Below are positions 42,236 to 54,094 of a DNA stretch of 64,000 nucleotides, in pieces. The position numbers and the translations under genes are program-made. The DNA is from Ilyonectria destructans (Eukaryota; Ascomycota; Sordariomycetes; Hypocreales; Nectriaceae). The notes under the pieces are model-generated. The model searched no databases, was not told the origin of the DNA, and saw only the letters and a program-made list of their open reading frames with translations. Positions within the stretch are counted from its first letter, which is position 1, and each line of letters opens with the position of its first letter. Location: NCBI GenBank assembly GCA_020740775.1, contig JAHEWK010000017.1, positions 62,001 to 126,000 on the forward strand, written 5' to 3'.

Positions 42236-43310
42236 GCCTTTGCCAAGATAAAGATTCTTAAGCCGGGAGAATTCTAGAGGCCAAACTGCTATTTAGATAT
42301 TGGGGTACGGTTAAAATAGAGCAGGAAAACAGTTGTAGGTCTTGCGGCACAGCTGCAAAGATATGGGCCTTGGCCCGTTACAGTTGGGCGATATCAATGG
42401 TAGCTGCTGATATATGTAACTATCCACGTGGAGTGCCTCATGAAATTGCTGGCGTTGCTGAGGTTCCGGTACCTCGCTTGCCGCTAGATTACTAGGAATT
42501 TCATGTATATATACATTAAGGATTTGTTACCAGTCTACCTACTTGAATCTGCATTTTTAGTCCTGTGGAAGAACGCACATGCAATCTTGAGCTCGCTGCG
42601 ACAATCACGGAAGGCGATAAGGAATTAGAAAATCCTAGGGAGCTATTGGAAAGTTCATGGTTGACACCAAGCATCAATGTAACCACGAAACCAATAGCTT
42701 CTATCTGATCCTGTCAATCCCCACTGTGGCGGATGCTAACAACACCGTCTGACCTGTCAACTCGCTTTTGATGTCATCTAATCTCCCATCGTCATGTCAC
42801 TCGGCTCGTCGATCTGCGCTTGGGAAATTTTCCGCTGAAGATCATCGGCGCGTTTCGACTATAGCGTTTCGTGGCCCCTCATTTTGCGTGGTGCCTGACC
42901 GGAGAATTATATGAGGATCGGCACACGTCGGCATTAAAGACCTTTAGAATCGAGAATGCGATCAGATCTTCGCCCGCACATGCCAGGTATTGGCCCTTGG
43001 GCCCCCAATGCTGTTCTAGCGTACGCGACCTATGCGCAAATTCCATGGTAGACATAGATCTTCAAGCATGCATGTGTACTTCCCACGGTAGTCGTGTAGG
43101 TCGCATTGATGGGGCTAGTGCGAGAAATTAGAGCGTTGATCCCCTTGGGGAACTCGGCACGAGGGAAGGAGGGGAAAAGTTGTCATACACATTATAAAGA
43201 CCTGGTTTGCTCTCCCGCCACGCGTACCCCATGGTTTGTGTCTCCCCATCTGTAATGACCCGGCCTTTGCGGAAACTGGTGTATAGCCCGACCCTAACAA
43301 GCTCTGCACC
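42236..43310. other. intergenic region with no gene seen
   Basis: About 1.1 kb between the GH3 relic and the rhodopsin-like gene. No long frame, repeat or RNA gene recognised. Confidence 0.5.
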
Positions 43311-44722
43311 ATGTACGTACGTCGTGCTGATGCCAGCCACGGTTATGGAACGGTGGTCAACCATTCGTTGGATGGCGAGTCTCGCTCTGCAGAGATTTGC
43401 ATCATTCTCTCCATCTTCTGCGCCCTATCAACGATAGCCGTTGCGCTTCGTTCTTATATCCGATTGGTGCTTCTTCGCACGTTTGGTTTCGACGATGGAA
43501 TCATCATCGTCGCCCAGGTGCTCGCCATTGGGGCTGGTGTTGCGATTGGCCTTGGTGAGCATTCCATGATGACCAGAGGGAGGTGTAAGGAGTACTAACT
43601 TAGCTTGCAGAGAGCAGATATGGTCTCGGATTCCACACGTGGGTTCAGCCCGAGGAACATTTCATCCCCTACATGAAGGTCCGGCAAGCTTGGGTCCAGA
43701 GCTGGTCTAGAATTACTTGCTTACACTGTACAATAGGCCTTCTACAGCTCCGTCGTCGTCTACAATATCGCTATGTGTCCTGTCAAAATCTCGATACTGC
43801 TTCAGTACCGCCGAGTCTTTGCTGTGCGGTTCATGCAGCTCATCACCTTTTACGCGGTGATATTCATGAGTGCCTGGACCGTCACACTTTGCTTCCTCCT
43901 CACCCTAGTTTGCCTTCCAGTCGCCAAGTTCTGGGACAGCACTATTCCCGGCCAGTGCCTCGATTCTCTGACAATCTGGTACGTGTTGGCGGGGTTTAAT
44001 CTGGCTACCGACTTGGCCATCTTCTTTTTGCCCTTGCCTGTGATCCGATCGCTTCAGCTGCCTCAAAAACAAAAGGTTATGCTTATTGCAGTTTTTGGTC
44101 TCGGGCTTTTGTAAGTACTCCCACATCCGGTCTCAGTCGCTCGACCAGTGCTGACCAGACTCGAACTAGCACCTGCATAATCTCCATCATTCGCATCCGG
44201 ACCCTGAAGATTGCGGCTTCTACCGACGACCCCAACTGGGACAACGTGGATGCGGCAATATGGTCGTTCCTTGAAGTCAGCTGCGCAATCATCGCAGCCT
44301 GCCTGCCGACCCTCCGGCCGATATTCTCCAAGATCATGCCTCGTCTGTTCAGCTCCTCCATTGGACGGAGTCGGGGTCCATCGCAGTATGGAGCATACGT
44401 CCAAGCCCCTAGCAACAGTTTCATCGCGAGTTCGAACTCGACAAACATTGGAAAGCCCACGACGAGTAGGTCAGATAGCACAAAATCACTACAAGAAAAT
44501 CACTGCCTCGAGCTGCCTCCGCACAACCGCAAGAAAATGCCGCACCCCGGTGGTAACAGCATCGGAGTTTGCATCACTGGAGGAGAAAAACAGGATCGGT
44601 ATTCCAAGGGGGCAGAACCGCAGAAATTCAGGAAGGAGGACGAGGTTGTCAAAGGGGGTATACAGACGACAACGGTTGTCATGCAGCACATCACAATCGA
44701 GACGGAGAAGCAGGGAGGATGA
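43311..44722 (+). CDS. 7-TM rhodopsin-like/PTH11-type integral membrane protein, 412 aa, 4 exons
   Basis: Exons are 43311-43554, 43611-43678, 43737-44110 and 44170-44722; introns of 56-59 nt have GT..AG ends and all phases agree. Seven hydrophobic segments are readable: AEICIILSIFCALSTIAVAL, IIIVAQVLAIGAGVAIGL, FYSSVVVYNIAMCPVKISIL, LITFYAVIFMSAWTVTLCFL, WYVLAGFNLATDLAIFFLPL, KVMLIAVFGLGLFTCIISII and WSFLEVSCAIIAACLPTLRP. The conserved pattern W-x2-LE-x4-I-AA-LP-LRP before the tail is that of the fungal rhodopsin-domain family related to Pth11 receptors. The last 130 residues form a polar cytoplasmic tail rich in Ser and Lys. Such proteins are often found at the edge of metabolite clusters, but their ligand is unknown. 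Intact. Confidence 0.9.
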
Positions 44723-45320
44723 GAGGAGGGCGGGAGAAGTGAGAGTAGTTCAGCCTTGTAACGGCACGCTTTCTTTGTACCATTAATTCCACCAAATTAT
44801 CATATGCATTCTTAATCGGTAACGTGCATGATACGGTTCTCCTCCCGCTTAATCTAGTAGCGTTCTTTAGGGCCTTAGCAGGATAAGACTTTTAAAAGAG
44901 CCCTCTATAGTAGTCGAAAAGTATCAGGGCCGCAACTCCGGACTCTCGGCAAATAACAAGACCCCGAGCGCTAACCTATTACCCAAGCTTAATTGAGGTA
45001 GTGTGCCAATTATCCCCTGTACTCGAACCACTTAGACAGTACTAACGACTACAGTGGCAAGTGATGTGTTATGTAGACAAGGGGTAAGCTGTAAGTCGAT
45101 TCGGAGATTCCGTGGAGCCCCCGAAGGGTGGAGTCCAGCGTCTAAAGCCTAGACTTTCTTTACCGCACATTCAACTTCGAGGCGGGTTTTCTTTTAGGCG
45201 TTATGGTATTTCAACCTACTATATATTCAACATGAACTATCCTATTTTTTTTGGACACTCTTAGTCGAATAACCCACACTTGACCTCTCTTGCCTTGAAA
45301 TCAATCATCGTTGCTCGAAC
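44723..45320. other. intergenic region with no gene seen
   Basis: Three-prime flank of the rhodopsin-like gene and promoter of the next gene. TATATATTCAAC-like sequence near 45221-45232 could be its TATA region. No coding frame. Confidence 0.5.
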
Positions 45321-46538
45321 ATGGCACCTACACCTACTTCATGGGCTCCGCCCAACTATCCACCGACGACGATTGAAAATGACGGGGTGCGATCCAAAAA
45401 AAAACCCTTGCTTAGTCCCATGACTGATTGACTTAGACACATGTCAATCGATACGACGCCCGAAAAACTCTGGCTCATGTTACATCTGATCGGAACAATG
45501 TCAATAAGTAAGTATGCACAGCATTATCACACAGGAACAGATTCATTAATTGGACCAGTGTTTTCATGCTTCATTGGATCACTACCGAAGATGGAAAGAA
45601 GTACCACCTCACAACTAATGCTGGCCTTAACGGGTCTGAGCTCTTGGGTACCTTTTTGTCTTTGAATGATCTTCAGGATTTGACGTCTCGCGGGGGTTCC
45701 ATTATAGAGCCTGGTTCCGGCAGTTCCGAGCATCTGAATCTGCGCAGCACCACTCTGACCATCTTGAGCCCGACAGACGGAGATAAATGGACCAATACGC
45801 GCCTTGTATTGAACATTGCAGGTGTTCAATTGGATGTGAAGATCCAGCCGACTGGTGGTAACTTCTACTATGGTGGGGGTGGTGGGCTTCAACTCGTCAA
45901 TAGGGGCCCTGATCCAGATTACTCTACTTGCCTCCCTGGATGGTCTTGGTACTGGGTGAGTTTCATAAACTAACGCAAAATTTCACCAAACCTCATTTGC
46001 ATATCTCTAGGCCAACCCAACTACGCGTCTGACTGGCACACTGACCATTGACGGAAAATGTGCAAAGATCAACCCCGATGAGTCTTATGCCCTATTCGAG
46101 AGGCAATGGGGTAATTTCGGCATCGGGGCAGGCTACTACGCCCTCTGGTTCTACCTTGAGACAGGAGAAGTTCTCATCTCGTGGTGTATGACACCAGATC
46201 TGGATGGCATCACCAAGATTGCCTTTGCGTCCGTCTGGCACCCTAACGGCCTGCATGAAATGATTCCAGTTGGCCCAAAAACCCGTGCCTCGGACATTAG
46301 CACGAGTCCAACAACAGGCTTAAAATATTTCAACAAATTTTACCTCGACCTCCCAGCTAGAAATGCCAGTTTTACCTTTGAGAAGTGGTGTCGGGACGGG
46401 GAGCTGACTCCCATCATACCAGAGCAAAAGGATCGGTACATCACGATTTCAGAATCCTACGGAGAAGGCATCGCTCAATGGAATGATAAAGAAATTAAGA
46501 TGCAGGGACACGTTGAGCAGTTATCGACGCTTAAATAA
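45321..46538 (+). CDS. CrtC/AttH-like lipocalin-fold protein (candidate hydratase or Diels-Alderase type), 353 aa
   Basis: The best model has exons 45321-45386, 45437-45507, 45559-45955 and 46011-46538 with standard GT..AG introns and matching phases. The protein shows YGGGGGLQLVN, LPGWSWYWANPTTRLTGTLT, then SYALFERQWGNFGIGAGYYA, LWFYLETGEVLISWCMTPDL and SVWHPNGLHEMIPVGPKT. This pattern is shared by fungal members of the hydroxyneurosporene synthase (CrtC/AttH) superfamily, two lipocalin-like barrels. The superfamily includes hydratases and, in fungal clusters, pericyclases that catalyse intramolecular Diels-Alder closure. No metal or cofactor site is expected. The middle exon is a weak point: in the spliced frame it reads poorly, while the next frame reads DTTPEKLWLMLHLIGTM, which looks more protein-like. 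A frameshift in the 5' part is therefore possible. The downstream 310 residues are clean. Confidence 0.75.
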
Positions 46539-47705
46539 CGTCAATATGATAGTAGAATAGCACGAAGCCCATCTCCGTACTAGCATCTAAACGAGCACGA
46601 CAAAATTGAATTAGAATTGAGCCAAGCTCTAAGTATTTCCAGGCCTCTCCATGTAAATCGATGTAATACTGCAAGAAAGAATATGGTCCCATGATAAACA
46701 TGTTGTGATCGTGTGGTGTTGGTTGTCGTAGAGTCTACTTTCAGTCAGAAGCTCACATGAGCGCGTATGGTTAGCTGCAAGTGAATCACCTCGTTGTAAC
46801 CTACGCAAAACTCATATCAAATGAGTTTTTACTAATTGCACACAACATGGCCTGTGCGAGAATCGCACGGAGGAACGCGTACTTCTACCCACCATCAACG
46901 TTCGCAAACCGTAGCCTTCCTCGTAACATCCGCATAACGAATCGAGGCCAGCATCCCAGCAGACCGCAATTCGTTCAAATAACGCACCTCTGAGGTTATC
47001 CGTGATGTGTCCACAACCACGGCCCCACTGTTAGTCCGGCAGTTGTGTGGCCAGGATAACAACCTCGATACAGTCGCCTTCCCTGGCATCAGGCTCGTGC
47101 ATTAAGCTCGAAGATGCCTGTGATGCCCCTCCCAAGCTGCTTGTTGTTCTTCGGCACACGAAGCGGCCCGCGGATCGCTTGAGCTACGTCTGGATCCTTG
47201 ATTAGGAGGAGCGGGTCGTCCATATCTCGAGCACCTGGAGCCACCAATGCGGATGGACTGACTCTTTTTTCAACGCCTTGCCTTTCAGCAGCTTCTTCCG
47301 GATAATGTGGCTGCAAGGCAGGCCATATTGACATGCCAATGTGTTCCGGAGAGGTGAGAGAAGCTACAGCCCGCGTATCCAACATAAAGTCAGGATATCG
47401 ATCTATCAAAGGTTTCGTAATACAGAGTCACAATCCAATTGTTTAATATTCGCAAGGCTGTGTCATAGTGCCAAGATCCCATTGACCTTGGCGCATATGT
47501 GGGTCGGGCTCCTGGGCCCATTCAAAATGACACATACATGTTACGGAAAGTCCGCGCAGATTCCGGAGGGCTCCACTCGTCATGCCTTTCTTGGGCTCCA
47601 CGGAAAACCCGCGGCTCTCGGCTTCCACAATGTTTTCGTTCTTCCACAACGCCGCCACCTGATTCTTGCATTGTATCCGAGACCTTGTCCATTCTCCTTC
47701 CGAAA
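46539..47705. other. intergenic region with unassigned minus-strand frame
   Basis: A 106-codon minus-strand frame (47409-47089; IWPALQPHYPEEAAERQGVE, LLLIKDPDVAQAIRGPLRVP) has protein-like composition but no recognisable domain and no clear start. It may be the remnant of a gene. Otherwise only 3' flank of the CrtC-like gene and promoter of the regulator. Confidence 0.4.
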
Positions 47706-49884
47706 ATGGGCCGCGAGTCACGACCGGTTTCGTGTCACTTTTGCAGGGACCGAAAGCTACGCTGCAGCCGCGTGTTCCCGTGCACTAACTGCACGGCCCG
47801 TGGAGTTCCCTGTCCACCCGTCCAACGTGCGGTGAGCAGGAAGTCATCGCCGCCTGGCATCCATCCCGAAGTTTTGCACCGGCTAGAGAGATTGGAAGCC
47901 CTTCTACCTTTGCAAACCAGCGGCCCTCCTCCTATAAGTGCGCCACCGACCTTTGTGGCACCAAGTAGTACTCCCAATTCCCAGCACCGCCTCCCCCCAA
48001 AGCTCCAAAACGTAGTGAAGGATGCCATGTTTATCGATCGATCATGTTTCAGTACACTGCTAATTGTAAGCGCGTTCATGGATTTACTGCGTGATGCGAG
48101 CAAGGTTGAGAACACCGGCTTACTGCGCCTACTAGGATTCGGCCTTCAACAACGAGTTACTCGTCCGTACACACCCCATAAGACTACTTCTCCAGCTTCC
48201 TTCCAATGGTTTGTATGGCCCTAATCTATCGGTATCCGGAATGGTAGATGCCACAAAATGTGTCTGGCTACCGAGTCCAGATGAGGCAGAAGTCTTGGTC
48301 CGCAAATATCTCGCCGACACTAGCTACACGCACCATGTCGTTCATGGGCCCTCCCTGGACAGGCTAGTGACTGGAGTTTTTGACCATCTCCAACTGGGCT
48401 TCACATCGATTCCGAAAGGAATTCTTATTCTTTTACTTGCCATTTTTGCTGCTGTTACCCACTCTTGGACCAGTTATGATGATAAGTTAAATATGTTCTC
48501 AGACTGCAAAGAAGCCAACACGCAGTCAGTGTTTTGGATCAAGCTCGCATTTGATGTGCTGGGAGGTGTCCAGAAAAAGTCCGATATTTCGCTGGAATGC
48601 ATACAGGGACTTATAATCCTGAACGGTACCATCCATAACATCGAAGGCATCTCTCCACGGGCAAGTACGACCCTCAGCAGAGCTATCGCGATGTCTCGCG
48701 AACTTGGCCTTCATCGCCTTGACTACAACCAACACGATTCTACTTCGTCAGTTGTTCCTGTCTTTACTGGTGTGAAAGCAGAAGTGGGGAGGCGAGTTTG
48801 GTGGCATCTTGTTGCCACCGATTGGTATGCCTTCTTTTTCGACTTAGTATGCTTCCCTGGTGTTTTCACTAATTCGAGACGTAGGATGCTGGCTTGCTTT
48901 TCTGGTCCTCAAAAAGGGACATACTCAATCAACCCACATCACATGGCTGTGAGGAAGCCTTTAAATCTCAACGACGAGGATATGACAGACGAAGACCTGG
49001 TACCCCAAGCAATCGAACAGCCAACCTCCATGTCTTATTTCCTGCAACGAATTCGCTTGTCCGAAGCAATCCGATCCTTCAATGATCGCGCTCCACTTAT
49101 AGGATTCGATCCATATGCCGTGGGATATGATCATGTTCTGGAGATGGACGTCATGATCCAATCCTTCTTACAAGATGTCCCTCCTTTCTTTTTCGGGGAT
49201 TCTGATGCACCGGACCAGTTTCTATCCATGGAATTAGAGCAATCCCGGAGCTATATCTTTCAGAGACATGTGCTCATTCTACTCGTACACGGCCTGCGCT
49301 GCAGGCTACACCTCCCGTATTTAGCCCGTGGAACGCTTGAGCCAACATTCACGCCTTCGATGGAGGCCGCTCTCGAGAGTGCCAGGCTTATTATCGATGC
49401 AGAACAACGCCTACGAAATGAAGCGTATGATTTCACCAGGGGACGGTTCAGGTTAGGAGCAGTTGCATATGGGTCCTTCTTAGCCCTGGCAGTTTTGGCA
49501 TTTAATTTATCCCATGGAGCAAACAGGGATGAGAATGAGCAGGCAAGTAAGCGAAGAGAAATTGAGCGCGCATGGAATATTTTGGAGGAGGCAGAAGCAC
49601 AGTCAACTCTCATTAGCGGAGCTGTCGAGATGTTAAAATTGGTGATGAACAGGCACAATGTGCTGCTGTTTGTGAACAGTGGGAGCCGTCCCCAGCTGTC
49701 GGAGAACGAGACCACGGAATTGGAGAGAAGCATCAGATGTGAGGGGGGCGATCTGTCCAGCTTGAAGGTATCAACTGCCTTTAATTCTGAGCAACATTTC
49801 GAAGGGCTAGAATCAGGAATGAACATCAATGATAGTTCTTGGGAAAATTTGCTCGGAATAATAGATGCATCTTTTATATCATAA
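47706..49884 (+). CDS. Zn2Cys6 transcription factor with fungal-specific regulatory domain, 702 aa, 2 exons
   Basis: Exon 1 is 47706-48065, a 70-nt intron follows (48066-48135, GTAAGC..CTAG), and exon 2 is 48136-49884; phases agree and the frame is open. The zinc cluster is Cys10-x2-Cys13-x6-Cys20-x5-Cys26-x2-Cys29-x6-Cys36 (CHFCRDRKLRCSR), a standard Zn(II)2Cys6 domain. A dimerisation helix LHRLERLEALLPL follows at about 60-72. From about 180 on is the fungal-specific transcription-factor domain: GRRVWWHLVATDWYAFFFDL, RIRLSEAIRSFNDRAPLIGF, FQRHVLILLVHGLRCRLHLP. It lies in the middle of a run of P450, SDR and CrtC-like genes, so it is the best candidate for the cluster's own regulator. The start was chosen 9 residues before the first cysteine, as is usual for this class. 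Confidence 0.9.
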
Positions 49885-50403
49885 AGGTAGAAAAGACACT
49901 ATTAACCCTAATATAAAAGTCAGAGTGGTATACCTAATTATCCAATAGATTAAAATCACTAAAATAATTTCTAGACCTTTATATATTATTCTGGGACTTA
50001 ACTAAGTTTAAGTTATAACTGTTAAAGTGCTTTTCTTCTCTAAAGTTAACAAAATAAGATCTTTACTTAATATTACTTTCGCTAAAAATAGTGGCCTTAC
50101 TACTCAGTAAGTTACACCTAATACCTCTACTAATATAACCTCTATAATATTTATCCCCGAGGAAATAATATTATATATATCTTAAGGTATAATAGAGTAA
50201 TTAAAGCTTATTTTAATTGGTTGGTTTTTTTTAGCTTTAGTTGATATCACAAGATAGATTCAAGCTATATAGAATTTTCAAACAGTAGACAAACAGTAAA
50301 TACTTCACCCAGCACCAGAAGAGACAGTAGCTGAAAACTACGGTTGTTGCACACTGGAAAACAAATATTTATAATTAATATAATTCTGTATAACTTTAAG
50401 AGT
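49885..50403. other. AT-rich spacer with no gene
   Basis: The 500 bp between the convergent regulator and P450 genes are strongly AT-rich from about 49900 to 50240 (many TATA/TTAA steps), like the RIP-affected blocks, but short. It may be a small decayed insertion. Confidence 0.5.
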
Positions 50404-52218
50404 TCATACTCCAGGCCCTCTTTTCACTGGTTTTAATCTGACAATCAATGGGGGCTTATCCCATACCATAAAAACCTTTTGATCTCGCCAGTTGCCTGGC
50501 GTACAATTCTCGAGATCAAAATGCCAAATAAGTCTAGAGATGACTAGCCGCATCTCCAGGTACGCGAGATTGCGTCCAATACAGTTGCAGGGCCCGAGTG
50601 AGAAGACTTGAGCAGCCCCCTTCTTGTCGTGTTCGTAAGTAGGATCTTCACCCATCCAACGCTCTGGAACAAAATTGCCTGGATCCACAAAGTTCGAATG
50701 GCTGTTGCAGACAGCGTTAATAGCGATCCCTACGGCTGTGCCCTCCGGAACGTAATAGCCGTCGATTGACAAACCTCCAGGTGGTACGTATCGAGCGTGG
50801 GTGGCTGGCGAGGGCGGGTAGATTCGCAGAGCTTCTTCTAGACATGCAAACAAGTACTTGCAACTGTTGACACTGGTCATAGTGATCTCGTTGGCACTTG
50901 AAAACTTTCCGCGAATTTCTTCAGTCAATCTCTTTAACGTTCTGGGATAAGTCATGAGATAGTAGGTGACCCCTATACGAGAGAAATTAATACCAACCTT
51001 TTGCAGGGACGCTCATAACTTACCCGATAAAAGCGTAGCTGTGGTCTCACTACCAGCAGCCATCAGGATCTTGGAATTCATGTTTAGTTGGCTGAAAGAC
51101 ATCTTATTCGAGCGATATGCCTCGATCAGCCGGAACATGAAATCTGGAAAATCAGGAGCAGGGCTATCCAGGCGATGTTGGACTTTTGCCTGCGAGATAT
51201 TAGTCGCATAATATTTGCCACGAAGGCCAGCCATTCAAACCCACTATGCTCAACTCGTTCTCCAGCTTTTGATTTACCACGGCGTTTTTAGGCATATACC
51301 AGGCCTTGTACACACCATGAAGACAACGAGGCAGCCGGCCCATCGCCTGATGGAACGCATGGAATCGGGCAACGCTAAAGAAGAGTCGAACCCATGTATG
51401 CATCGTTGAGCTGCTCAAGCAATTGAAAGATTCTCCATATGCTATAGATGTAAGATTATCAAAGTCATTTCAGAGCACGAGTATCTCGCTATGCGACTCA
51501 CTGAAGTAAGCAATTATATCAAATGTGAAAAACTACAAGTTAGTTCTTGTCAGAGTAGAAACACCAGTAGTGGTCGGGGGCCGACCTACATTATACCATT
51601 CGACCAAATCCAATGCTCTCGTACCATTTTGGCCATGCTCATGAAGCTTGGTCATCAACAGATCCACATATTGCTGAACAATAGTCTCCTGTGCCCTCAG
51701 TGCTTTATCTGAAAAGCCGTGGGCTAGAAGTTTACGGAGTTCGCCGTGATATTCGCGATCGGCGTTCAGCAGACTCTGTTCCCTTCCAAAGCCCGCGTGA
51801 TACTTCTTATCTTTGGTCAATTCAGGCTGTCCTCCGCTTTTATGACCATAGATTTCTTTCCACGCAACCGGGTTTACGTAGGACAACTCTTCGGGTGCAA
51901 TTCTGACGATGGGACCATACTTGTTGTGCAGCGCAAGGATGTCTTGAGGTGACGTGCCTCGGATGTGAGACCGAGCGTACCATAGTGAAGTGGCTGCTGC
52001 TACTTTTGGGCCGGGATAGCTTGAGAGTGGGTGGAAGAAAATACGGTACGCGGCAATGCCGCTACAATAAACGACTGGCTGCTGTGATTTAGCGACAGTT
52101 CACATTCTTGAATAGTTCACTAGGGAACACGTACAGCGAGGAAAATAATCAGCCCCAGAGTAAGCAAAGATAGTTCAGTAGAGGCTAGCACGGAGCTTGT
52201 GAATTGTGCGACTGCCAT
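50404..52218 (-). CDS. cytochrome P450 monooxygenase, 512 aa, 6 exons
   Basis: Exons on the minus strand are 52218-52135, 52081-51590, 51532-51502 (31 nt), 51441-51245, 51189-51024 and 50972-50404; all introns have GT..AG ends and the total frame of 1539 nt is open. The protein starts with a membrane anchor (LSLLTLGLIIFLA) and has RIFFHPLSSYPGPK, the proline hinge of fungal P450s. The I-helix oxygen-binding motif is AAGSETTATL, the ExxR is in LEEALRIYPP, the PERW motif is in FVPERWMGED, and the heme loop is FSLGPCNCIGRNLAYLEMRL. The Arg normally two residues before the heme Cys is Cys here (TGC in place of CGC), one C-to-T change from consensus. The enzyme may be impaired, although the Cys ligand itself is present. 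ER-membrane oxidoreductase acting with P450 reductase. Shares a promoter with the neighbouring SDR. Confidence 0.92.
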
Positions 52219-52723
52219 TTTGGTCGAGTTCTTCACAAGGCAGTGGTTCTGGCAGGTGGTTCTGGTTTTCGAGGTCTTATGCGATAACTTGGTAAACAAA
52301 GACCGCTTTTATGGATTACGCGACGATGGCTGAAATCCTCAAGGTTGTGCTCCGGGTTCATCGAACATTCCGACACACAGACCGCTCTTTTGGATTATGT
52401 GATGATGACTAAAATCCTTCGCGTGGTGCTCCGGATTCATCGAACATTCCGACGGAGGAAGTTCGCACTGGACGTTGCCATGCCGGGGGAGGGGTTCTTT
52501 CGGAGCACAGAAAACGGCCCGATTCTAAGTAGACCCACCCGAGTCGTAGAAGTACGAACTTTCCTTCATCCGACTTAGATAAAACTGTCCCATCCCAAAT
52601 GATTATGCGCCGTTGATATTACTCCTTGAATCGAGCCTACCTTACCTCGAATAATTGTATTTTGCTGTCATACACCCAAGCCATTTTCTTTTTGTCCTTC
52701 AAACGTTTCCCGGGTCGCACACT
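52219..52723. promoter_or_regulatory. shared promoter of P450 and SDR with duplicated 74-bp segment
   Basis: The two start codons are 505 bp apart on opposite strands. Segments 52301-52374 and 52379-52453 are direct repeats (about 80 percent alike), both starting AGACCGCT and ending GTTCATCGAACATTCCGAC or GATTCATCGAACATTCCGAC. Both contain TCATCGAACATTCCG, which could be a bound site. Function not shown. Confidence 0.6.
52301..52453. repeat. tandem direct repeat (74/75 bp units) in divergent promoter
   Basis: Seen by reading: unit 1 is 52301-52374, unit 2 is 52379-52453, and the last 20 bases differ at one position. Confidence 0.85.
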
Positions 52724-53582
52724 ATGGCCTACGAACTTGCAGGAAAGGTATCAACAGATCTGATCATTGCCACTAGACGTTGCTCACCTTCATCCCAGGT
52801 TGCTCTCATTACCGGAGGTGCCTTGGGCATTGGGGAGGAGCTGGTCAAACTATTACGAAAACATGGCGTGAAAGTTGCTTCTATGGATATTGCCGACCAC
52901 CGAGAGCCAGCCGACTCTACATTTTTGCCAATCAAAGCTTCTGTCACATCAGAAGACGAATGTAACCGCACAATACAGCAGATTTTAGAACAATGGGGAA
53001 GGATTGATATCCTAGTCAACAATGCTGGCGTGATGGACAACATGAGTATACTTTGGCTCCAATCTACCCAGCCTACGTATTGCTGCTGACTATCGTCTCA
53101 AAGGGGGCGTGACCGAGACCTCCAACGACCTCTGGCATCATGTTCTCAGCGTTAATCTGAATGGGCCCATGTATCTGATGCGATCCGGCATTGCCAATAT
53201 GCTGAAAAACGAGGGACCACACAAGGGTGTGGTTATTAACGTTTCCTCAGTCACTTCGCTCAGGGGTGCAGTGTCTGGTGCTGCATATTGCACTGCAAAG
53301 ACGGCCTTAAATGCCTTGGGCCGGAATACAGCCTGGATTTACCGAAACGACGGCATTCGCTGTAATACAGTACTGCCAGGTGGTGTGGAGACGGATATAA
53401 TCAAAAATAGCAAGACCACGTTCAAAACGGGGGACCAAGCTTCTCCTCAAGCGCCCATGCATGCTTGTATGGTAGGGCTGTGCTCGGCTTCGGATGTTGC
53501 AGAGTCGATAGTGTATCTAATAACGGCCACAAGTGTGAATGGAGAAGAGCTGGTCATTGACAAAGGATGGATGATGGCTTGA
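52724..53582 (+). CDS. short-chain dehydrogenase/reductase (SDR), 249 aa, 3 exons
   Basis: Exons are 52724-52747, 52799-53045 and 53104-53582, with introns of 51 and 58 nt. Classical SDR motifs are in order: TGGALGIG (13-20, nucleotide binding), an acidic residue after the second strand (SMDIADHRE, suggesting NAD preference), NNAG in DILVNNAGVMD, and the Ser/Tyr/Lys catalytic set in INVSSVTSLRG and AAYCTAKTAL. C-terminal VLPGGVETDIIK and NGEELVIDKGWMMA complete the fold. Length of 249 is standard. It reduces a carbonyl or oxidises an alcohol, here most likely on a cluster intermediate; the substrate is unknown. Transcribed away from the adjacent P450. Confidence 0.92.
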
Positions 53583-54094
53583 GTATGACGTGGAGTTCCG
53601 AGAATAGAGTCCCCGCAAAGGTAAACGCCCTGTGGTAAATTTAATGCTGGAAGTTAGTGGTAGATGTCTGTTTTGAAATGAACATGATATTTGTTTGGTA
53701 TATTCTGTAAATGACTGGCGAACCATATGATGTTCAGACGAATTTGCATAAGTAGATCTATTATCAACAGATAAAGATAATGATATAATTTACTAATTAG
53801 ATTAAATTAAACTGCTAAGATAAAGAAAGAACGACTATATCCTAACTTAGATCATTTTTGCCCTACTCCCAGCATATTATCTCAGTCATAATCGATCTTT
53901 CGATGAACCCGGCACCTGCAGCCGCTTCCACTAACGCCGATTGACGCTCGTCGTTCGATTACGATCGAGCAAGAGCCCCACAGATTATCAACCAATATAT
54001 TTGAAACAACTGTCTCCCATCTAAAATATAGCTTGCCAACACACCCTTCACAGTCCTTCAGCTGTATAAGGGTATTGGACTGTTATCAATTGGA
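53583..54094. other. intergenic region with no gene seen
   Basis: Terminator region of the first SDR and promoter of the second, AT-rich between 53700 and 53850. No coding frame or repeat recognised. Confidence 0.5.
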
